Source: Candidatus Gottesmanbacteria bacterium CG_4_10_14_0_8_um_filter_37_24
Lineage (GTDB): Bacteria > Patescibacteriota > Microgenomatia > 2-02-FULL-39-11
Assembly: GCA_002785215.1 (NCBI GenBank)
Contig: PFMK01000105.1
Location: 1 to 7,806 of the forward strand
Reading direction: 5' to 3'
Length of the DNA stretch: 7,806 bases
Made by a program: the position numbers and the translations under genes. The notes under the pieces were generated by a model that made no database searches, had not been told where the DNA came from, and saw nothing but the letters and a program-made list of their open reading frames with translations. Below, one piece after another: positions 1-4,619 of the stretch (its first letter is position 1; the number at the start of each line of letters is the position of its first letter).

Positions 1-29
1 TTCGACAAGCTCAGGATTCGCTCAGGGTA
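1..29. repeat. Partial copy of a CTCAGG-type palindromic repeat
   Basis: Bases 17-29 (TTCGCTCAGGGTA) are identical to bases 4060-4072, inside the larger inverted repeat at 4051-4119. The preceding bases, TTCGACAAGCTCAGG, also resemble the complement of that repeat's right arm (CTCAGG next to CAAG). The window edge cuts this copy, so its full length is unknown. It abuts the structured repeat at 28-90 directly. It is non-coding as far as I can see. Confidence 0.6.
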
Positions 30-90
30 TCCGCAATATCGCATTCATCCACGAGTTTACACTCGTGGTTTTCTGCGAAGGCGGATAAAA
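28..90 (-). repeat. Structured repeat, copy A (nested stem-loop)
   Basis: Read on the minus strand, this segment folds almost completely. The closing stem is TATCCGC/GCGGATA (81-87 with 28-34). A middle stem is TCGCA/TGCGA. The apical stem is CCACGAGT/ACTCGTGG (61-68 with 49-56), 8 perfect pairs around a GTAA loop. Bases 64-81 (CGTGGTTTTCTGCGAAGG) are identical to 2851-2868 inside the plus-strand GT-C gene, and the flanking bases (cggataaaa against aggaataaaa) are also close. It lies about 205 bp downstream of the stop of the minus-strand gene ending at 295, so it could sit in that gene's 3' untranslated region. It could be a structured RNA, a mobile-element end or a REP-like palindrome. The repeat itself is directly visible; its role is not. 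Confidence 0.75.
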
Positions 91-294
91 AAAGCCAAGT
101 CTTCAATAAATTGAATTAATCTGGAAGGAACAATTTCTGAAACCGGACTTATGGCAAAGACAATTACCAGGGAATCTTCCAGATACTATGCCAGTGACAA
201 TCGGCATTTCCAAACAGCCTGGCAGCGTTGAAGAAATTTGTTCCTGTAAGATAGAGAGATAAATACTATGGTTATAGAGAAGATTGTTTTAAAT
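91..294. other. Gene-poor gap with inverted repeats
   Basis: I find no convincing gene here. The only start-to-stop ORF I traced is 26 codons from the ATG at 150, with no recognisable product and no ribosome binding site. Two overlapping inverted repeats are visible: ATCTGGAAG (119-127) with CTTCCAGAT (176-184), 9 perfect pairs; and GGAACAATTTCT (127-138) with AGAAATTTGTTCC (232-244), complementary except for one extra base. They share base 127. The second pair encloses a 93-base segment. This could be the untranslated tail of the gene ending at 295, a remnant of a small element, or a decayed gene. Confidence 0.4.
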
Positions 295-1896
295 CTACAG
301 CAGTTTATAGAAATAATAATTATTACTCTGATATATTTTGACTAATCCATTTTGTCTGGTGAAATCAGAAGGAATTTCCACATCTGATAACACATAAGCG
401 ATACGATATTCAGCTATCATCTCCCTTATCTTGCCCCCACTCCCGAAGCTGAAAAACAGATCCATGTCTTTCCTTTTATTTTCCGCCTCATAAGTCATCA
501 TCGGATGGCCGGCTACCACTCTTCTTCCCGTCATGGCGGGAATCATAGTGCTTATGGAATAAGGAGCAAGGACAACGCTGTCCTTTGGAGTGGTTTCTTC
601 AATTTTTTTAAAAGTCCGGATTAGGGAAACCGGTATATATACCCTTTTATCATTCATATTTTGCCTGACATACCCCAAGTGTTCCTGCCAACTGGCAAAA
701 AGCCCTATGGAATAATAAACAAGCAGTGTAAAAACTATTGCGGAAATTGTGAACTTCTCCATTTTCCGGTTTCCGGAAGAAATATATTTTGCCATGATCC
801 ATATACCCTGAGTTGCGCCTATCCCCAAAGGAATAAACTGGTAACCCTCCAAAAATCTGATATTGCTAAGAGGAAGGATTCTGCCCGCGATAAACAACAT
901 GAAGTATCCTGCTCCTACCCAGATGACCATAAGCCTGCCCACACTTCCTCTTCTTAAAAGCCACCAGATAGCAGGTATGAAAAAAATCAGATTGGGTCCC
1001 TGGCTTTGGATATATGAAAGTAAAGGAATTTGGTACTGGACTTTTTCCCAAGCTATGTAACTATTCCATGGGAAAACCCCAAGTTGGATAAACCGGTGAT
1101 AAAGAACGGTAAAAGCAGCAACCGACAAAACAATCAAGAATAAAATCGGATTTATCGCCATTCCCGATTTGTTTTTACTTGATAACCCTATCTCCCGCAA
1201 AAACCAGATGATAACAACAGGTACAAACGTAACCAGCGTGACCGGGCTGGTAAACCCCATGAAGAAGACAACCGTACAGAGAATGACTATGTTTAACCAG
1301 ATGTTATTTTTTTTACTGAACTGTAAAAGTAATATGAAAGCCAAAACCATAAACACTTTTGACCAGAGATGATGAGGGATGTAACTTACGCGGAAAATCG
1401 GGTCAAGTTCTGTCCAATCATGTACCAGTGAGGGCACTAATACATGGTTGTTGGTATATTCCCAGAAATATGTACCGAAAATGACTAACACTAAAGCCGT
1501 GATTCGCTTTGCCGGTGAGTTCGGGTAAACGAGAAAAATCAGTATGTAAGTTAAAATAAATAGGGACAAACCACCCGTGATACGGGCCAATGTATACATA
1601 ATCGGCGGGGAAATTCCGACTGAACGTGATAGATGACCCAGAAGCACAAAAAATGTCACCACCAGTTTCGGGGGATTTATTTCAGGCGTCATCCAAGATG
1701 TCGCCAACCAATTCCCTGCAAAACCCTGGCGCATAACATGAAGGTAATAGTAATAATCCTCCAGGTGGTTATGGGCAAAAGAAAATACCGTCCCAGAAGG
1801 GGTACTCACCAGGTAATATATTGTTTGCGAGATACCCATGACTATTCCCAGAAGAATAATTGAAAAAACTATTGGATATTCGAAAGTTTTTTTCAT
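295..1896 (-). CDS. Polytopic membrane protein, probable GT-C-type glycosyltransferase
   Basis: A 533-residue integral membrane protein with a first transmembrane segment at about residues 8-30 and roughly ten more hydrophobic segments up to about residue 402, then a soluble C-terminal domain. The first extracytoplasmic loop carries HNHLEDYYYYL (residues 42-52). An acidic pair in this loop (E46, D47) is the position GT-C enzymes use for metal and lipid-phosphosugar binding. Near the last helices lies NIRFLEGYQFIPLG (345-358). The C-terminal domain has PKDSVVLAPY (437-446) and GRRVVAGHPMMT (457-468), a pattern typical of bacterial GT-C-like proteins. It would transfer a sugar from a polyprenyl phosphate donor outside the membrane; donor and acceptor are unknown. 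The ATG at 1896 is chosen because the hydrophobic N-terminus begins just after it; no clear ribosome binding site precedes it. It is divergent from the GT-C gene at 2177 and belongs to a different subfamily. Membrane nature is certain; enzymatic function is inferred. Confidence 0.8.
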   Translation of the reverse strand: MKKTFEYPIVFSIILLGIVMGISQTIYYLVSTPSGTVFSFAHNHLEDYYYYLHVMRQGFAGNWLATSWMTPEINPPKLVVTFFVLLGHLSRSVGISPPIMYTLARITGGLSLFILTYILIFLVYPNSPAKRITALVLVIFGTYFWEYTNNHVLVPSLVHDWTELDPIFRVSYIPHHLWSKVFMVLAFILLLQFSKKNNIWLNIVILCTVVFFMGFTSPVTLVTFVPVVIIWFLREIGLSSKNKSGMAINPILFLIVLSVAAFTVLYHRFIQLGVFPWNSYIAWEKVQYQIPLLSYIQSQGPNLIFFIPAIWWLLRRGSVGRLMVIWVGAGYFMLFIAGRILPLSNIRFLEGYQFIPLGIGATQGIWIMAKYISSGNRKMEKFTISAIVFTLLVYYSIGLFASWQEHLGYVRQNMNDKRVYIPVSLIRTFKKIEETTPKDSVVLAPYSISTMIPAMTGRRVVAGHPMMTYEAENKRKDMDLFFSFGSGGKIREMIAEYRIAYVLSDVEIPSDFTRQNGLVKIYQSNNYYFYKLL

Positions 1897-2176
1897 TTCT
1901 ATCTGTTGATTATTAACTATTAGTGACTGACATAAAATCCTTAATACGAATTTTTCCTCCCTTAGCTTTGGCTAAATACTTTTATAGTTCTGGCCCCAAT
2001 TAGCATATCTTAAATTATTCCTACTTTCCTTCCCAAAAGGTCGGTCGTCAAAATTGTATCTACGGATTTCCTACCTGTTACTGTTTGTTAAATGTTAAAT
2101 GTTTACTGTTAACTGTTATCTGCTCCCCGTAAAGAAGTATAGTATTCCTGCAGTATATTTGTTATTATAAAAACCG
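1897..2176. promoter_or_regulatory. Divergent intergenic region between two GT-C genes
   Basis: Both flanking genes start at this 280-bp AT-rich region, so promoters for both must lie in or near it. A TATAAA on the minus strand (1986-1981), about 85 bases ahead of the left gene, and a TATAGT on the plus strand (2138-2143), 34 bases ahead of the right gene, are possible -10 boxes. Neither has a good -35 at the right spacing, so I do not call exact promoters. There is a small hairpin, TTAGC/GCTAA (1962-1966 with 1971-1975), and a heptamer array at 2086-2120. A looser seven-base rhythm (TGTTGAT, TATTAAC, TATTAGT) occupies 1904-1924. Neither gene has a strong Shine-Dalgarno sequence. Confidence 0.5.
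2086..2120. repeat. Phased TGTTAAM heptamer tandem array
   Basis: Five consecutive seven-base units are visible in perfect phase: TGTTAAA (2086-2092), TGTTAAA (2093-2099), TGTTTAC (2100-2106), TGTTAAC (2107-2113) and TGTTATC (2114-2120). Degenerate units (TGTTAC, TGTT) precede them at 2076-2085. The array lies 57 bases upstream of the ATG at 2177 and just upstream of the candidate -10 at 2138. It could be a slippage-derived simple repeat or a set of binding sites. Confidence 0.7.
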
Positions 2177-3976
2177 ATGAAATTCCCTCACCGGGTAACT
2201 TTTCTTTTTCCAATTTTCATATTTATTATAATACTTGCCGGAAGGATTTTTCTTTCCCTAAACCGCTTTATCGATCCCGATGAGTTCGCCCATATGCACT
2301 GGGCCTATCTTATCTCCGTTGGAAAATTGCCATATAAAGATATATTTATCTATCATGTTCCGCTGTTTCAATGGATAATGGCCCCAATCTTCTTTTTGTC
2401 CCAATCCATCATGACTGTTTATCTTTCACGCTTATCCATCTTTATCACCTTACTTGTACTTTCCTACCTTATATTTTCACTGACCCGAATACTCACAAAA
2501 AGCGTTTATGTCGCAATATTAAGTACTTTGATATTTGCCGCTTTTCCTATGACCCTCGACAAAACCATAGATATCCGGCCTGACATGCTGATGGTCGTGT
2601 TTTTCCTGTCTTCTCTTCTTCTTATCCTGAAAACCGGAAATTGGTCTAATAAAAGATTACTTCTGACCGGTTTATTATACGGACTAAGCCTCCTGACTTT
2701 CCCAAAAATTATTTACGCTTTACCTTGCCTCATATTCTTGCTTTTAACTGCTTTGAAGCTCTCCGGTCTAAAGACCGGAGAATCTTTACGGTCAATAGCT
2801 TCAATCCGTCCGAAGCAGAAAAACTCAGCATTAATTCACGGCTTAAAAACCGTGGTTTTCTGCGAAGGAGGAATAAAATCTAGACTGTCGCAGGTTGTCA
2901 AAAACTTCTGTATCTTTTTTTTAGGGATTGTCATCCCTGTTTTTCTTTTTGTCATTTACCTGATTTTAAATAATCTTGCTTTTGATGCTTTCATCTCCAT
3001 CTGGTATAACTCCCAGACCATCACCAAAGGCATAGCACCTTTCTCACTCATTCTGGCTCTTACTCCCTGGCCGCTTGTTTACATCAGTCAAGGAGGAGTA
3101 AGCTTTCCCTGGATTACCAATACCCTCATCTGGATTTTCTCCGTTCTTGGCCTTTTGATAACGTTTTTTAAGAATAAAAAACTTTTTTTTCTCTGTATGT
3201 TTTTTCTTCTGGGAGGCCTGATTTTTATTTACCTATTTCCCGTACCATACCTCCAATATTTCGTACCGTTATCAGTTTTTGTCTCGATTCTGGCTGCATA
3301 CTTTATCCTGTGGTTGGGAAATATCACCAAACTCAAAGATATCCTGCTTATTATTATTTCTGCTTCCTTATTAGTTTCTTTCGCTATACAATTTGCCCCG
3401 CGAAAAAATGATAACAATCACGAACAACTGCAGGTGATTTCCGATGTCCTTAAAATCTCTAAACCGGATGAGACCTTTTTCGACATGGTAGGTTCATATG
3501 TCTTCAGGCCTGACGGTTTTTTCATCTGTTGCCATCATTACGGTGAATTTACCGACCGGTTGAAATTTAAAGTTCCTTCTCTGGAAGAATCGCTTATCCG
3601 TAACCATACCAAATTTCTCGTCATGGACCGGACTGCCCTATTGTTCTGGCAAACTCCGGAACCTGATCTGACGTTTTTAAAGGAAAATTATGTCCTCTCT
3701 TCGTATCCGAAGATATATCTCTCAGGTATCCAATATACTTGTGAAAATAGCCAATGTATGCAACATGATGCGGAAAACAAACCAGTTAGCACTTTGAACA
3801 TCAATACATTCAACATCATCATCCCGGAAAAATATCGGATCTCCACCTCGCCACCTCAAGAAAAAATATTTATTGACGGAAAACTGGCAAAGGAAGTAAT
3901 AACTTTATCTGCCGGAAATCACTCTTTTTCCGTATCTCCTTTAATCTCTTCCTTCAAAATCGCTCTTGACCGGTAG
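2177..3976 (+). CDS. ArnT/PMT-like GT-C glycosyltransferase with an in-frame element insertion
   Basis: A 599-residue polytopic membrane protein. After the first helix (about 8-28) comes FIDPDEFAHMHWAYL (31-45); the DPDE acidic motif is where ArnT/PMT-type (GT39-like) enzymes bind the lipid-phosphosugar. DKTIDIRPD (128-136) is shared with the minus-strand gene at 4620-6170 (DKMIEIRPD), and the two are clearly paralogues along most of their length, including the soluble C-terminal part (ETFFDMVG here, ASIFDLTG there). Two differences stand out. Residues about 193-234 form a polar insert (SGLKTGESLRSIASIRPKQK and onward) encoded by a hairpin-rich DNA element, where the paralogue has about 34 fewer residues. 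The C-terminus has an extra PEGA-like segment (IFIDGK 564-569, LSAGNHSFSV 577-586). The ATG at 2177 is followed directly by the first helix; no Shine-Dalgarno site is visible. Donor sugar and acceptor are unknown. Whether the insert-bearing protein is active cannot be read from the sequence. Confidence 0.85.
   Translation: MKFPHRVTFLFPIFIFIIILAGRIFLSLNRFIDPDEFAHMHWAYLISVGKLPYKDIFIYHVPLFQWIMAPIFFLSQSIMTVYLSRLSIFITLLVLSYLIFSLTRILTKSVYVAILSTLIFAAFPMTLDKTIDIRPDMLMVVFFLSSLLLILKTGNWSNKRLLLTGLLYGLSLLTFPKIIYALPCLIFLLLTALKLSGLKTGESLRSIASIRPKQKNSALIHGLKTVVFCEGGIKSRLSQVVKNFCIFFLGIVIPVFLFVIYLILNNLAFDAFISIWYNSQTITKGIAPFSLILALTPWPLVYISQGGVSFPWITNTLIWIFSVLGLLITFFKNKKLFFLCMFFLLGGLIFIYLFPVPYLQYFVPLSVFVSILAAYFILWLGNITKLKDILLIIISASLLVSFAIQFAPRKNDNNHEQLQVISDVLKISKPDETFFDMVGSYVFRPDGFFICCHHYGEFTDRLKFKVPSLEESLIRNHTKFLVMDRTALLFWQTPEPDLTFLKENYVLSSYPKIYLSGIQYTCENSQCMQHDAENKPVSTLNINTFNIIIPEKYRISTSPPQEKIFIDGKLAKEVITLSAGNHSFSVSPLISSFKIALDR
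2753..2878 (-). mobile_element. Hairpin-rich element inside the GT-C gene (structured repeat, copy B)
   Basis: Two folding modules lie back to back. Module 1: TTGAAGCT (2753-2760) pairs with AGCTTCAA (2797-2804) and encloses CTCCGGTCTAAAGACCGGAG (2761-2780), a stem of 9 perfect pairs. Module 2 starts at the next base: TCCGTCC (2805-2811) pairs with GGAGGA (2867-2872) with one bulge, GCAGAAAA (2815-2822) pairs with TTTTCTGC (2856-2863), and CACGGCTT (2837-2844) pairs with AAACCGTG (2847-2854). The last stem has a C-A mismatch on the plus strand that becomes a G-U/T wobble on the minus strand, so the minus strand folds better. Bases 2851-2868 are identical to 64-81 of copy A. The element encodes no transposase and keeps the host frame open. 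Hairpin ends, no obvious target duplication and a minus-strand terminal TCAA (complement of 2753-2756) suit an IS200/IS605-type non-autonomous element. The mobile-element label is inference; the repeat and its folding are seen. Confidence 0.6.
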
Positions 3977-4050
3977 TAAGTTGTTGGGTTGGTACTTTTT
4001 TAATATATATGAGTTTCTGCGTTCACAGTAAAGCAACTGGGTGACGCGAG

Positions 4051-4119
4051 CCCTTCGGCTTCGCTCAGGGTAAACGAGGACTTTGCGCTTGTCCTGAGTG
4101 AACGAAGTGAATCGAAGGG
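4051..4119. repeat. GC-rich imperfect inverted repeat between convergent genes
   Basis: The left arm CCCTTCG-G-CTTCG-CTCAGG (4051-4069) pairs with the right arm at 4092-4119, whose complement reads CCCTTCG-ATTCA-CTTCG-TTCA-CTCAGG. The three pairing blocks (7, 5 and 6 bases) are perfect; the right arm has extra bases between them. Bases 4060-4072 recur at 17-29. A second possible pairing is GTCCTG (4091-4096) with CAGGAC (4125-4130). By count, 4041-4140 is 59% G+C, far above its surroundings. It sits between the stop of the plus-strand GT-C gene (3976) and the stop of the minus-strand SMR gene (4180), with a further imperfect pair GCGTTCAC/GTGACGC at 4019-4047. It may act as a two-way transcription block, but no T-run follows, so I do not call a terminator. 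Confidence 0.7.
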
Positions 4120-4179
4120 AGCGGCAGGACCCTCTGGGATTGACTTAAATAACAACGCGAAAGTCGTGAAATAACAAGA

Positions 4180-4554
4180 TTACCCGAACTTACTTATGAT
4201 AAAAATTCCCGCCAGGATAACCAAAACACCGATTATTCTGGCTAATTTTATCTGCTCTCCTAGAAGAAAATAAGAAATTACGAAAATCAGAAGGTACTGC
4301 AGGGCTCCGAAAGGATATAAAAATGACAAATCCAGCCTGGAAAGAAGCACCAGCCAGAAGAATGTCCCCACCACATAAAGCGAAAGTCCGGCAATAATAT
4401 AAAAATTTGTGGCAATTTTTAGAAGTAATGGGATTATCACTTCTAAGTTAAGCCCGTCAATTCTTCCGATACCCTTCATCCCCGTCTTAAGTAAAGTTTG
4501 GGCAATAACCGAGATACATATCGTCAGCAAAATTAAAAAATAATTCCTGTACAT
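4180..4554 (-). CDS. SMR/EamA-type four-helix membrane protein, ArnE/F-like flippase subunit
   Basis: A 124-residue protein with four predicted helices (about 5-23, 38-58, 66-90 and 100-121), the size and layout of small multidrug resistance proteins and of the ArnE/ArnF flippase subunits. SVIAQTLLK (15-23) aligns with EVIGTTLMK of EmrE as I recall that sequence, so serine 15 occupies the position of EmrE's essential proton-coupling glutamate 14. The C-terminal half (YPFGALQYLLIFVISYFLLG, then IIGVLVILAGIFII) matches the family well. Loss of the glutamate argues against drug/proton antiport and favours the ArnE/F-like branch, which moves undecaprenyl-phosphate amino sugar across the membrane. 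It is the last gene of the minus-strand operon, 65 bp after the GT-C gene, which would use such a lipid-linked sugar. Family is confident; substrate is inferred from neighbours. The upstream sequence has only weak purine-rich stretches as ribosome binding site. Confidence 0.8.
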   Translation of the reverse strand: MYRNYFLILLTICISVIAQTLLKTGMKGIGRIDGLNLEVIIPLLLKIATNFYIIAGLSLYVVGTFFWLVLLSRLDLSFLYPFGALQYLLIFVISYFLLGEQIKLARIIGVLVILAGIFIISKFG

Positions 4555-4587
4555 ATTCTTATTCTACCCATCTTACTCAGGTTTGCA

Positions 4588-4606
4588 ATCCCGATTTAAT
4601 CGGGAT
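4588..4606. other. Perfect 8-bp stem-loop between operon genes
   Basis: ATCCCGAT (4588-4595) and ATCGGGAT (4599-4606) form a perfect 8-pair hairpin with a three-base loop, in the 65-bp gap between the GT-C stop (4620) and the SMR start (4554). On the minus (transcribed) strand no T-run follows, so it is not a typical terminator. A processing or stability hairpin, or a small dispersed palindrome, are alternatives. Confidence 0.6.
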
Positions 4607-4619
4607 CAGTATCTATCCC

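Noticed and set aside
150..230. 26-codon plus-strand ORF in the left gap
   Set aside because: Too short, without a ribosome binding site or recognisable product; not supported as a gene.
661..957. Plus-strand ORF of 98 codons inside the minus-strand GT-C gene
   Set aside because: It lies wholly opposite a convincing membrane-protein gene, has a cysteine- and proline-rich composition with no recognisable fold, and has no ribosome binding site; it is a shadow frame. The same holds for plus-strand ORFs at 863-1060, 1169-1372 and 1633-1863 and the minus-strand ORF at 866-1051.
2086..2120. Heptamer array as a CRISPR array or replication-origin iterons
   Set aside because: Units are directly adjacent with no spacers, so it is not CRISPR. 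No replication gene or AT-rich origin layout accompanies it, so iterons are not supported.
2371..2583. ORF of 70 codons overlapping the plus-strand GT-C gene in another frame
   Set aside because: It overlaps conserved GT-C sequence including the region leading to the IRPD motif; its His/Thr/Tyr-rich translation is that of a shifted frame. The minus-strand ORF at 3229-3417 is likewise a shadow.
4051..4119. GC-rich inverted repeat as a rho-independent terminator
   Set aside because: The loop is long, the arms are interrupted and no T-run follows on either strand; a dispersed repeat explains it better.
4588..4606. Stem-loop as a rho-independent terminator of the GT-C gene
   Set aside because: No T-run follows the stem on the transcribed strand and the SMR gene continues the operon just downstream.
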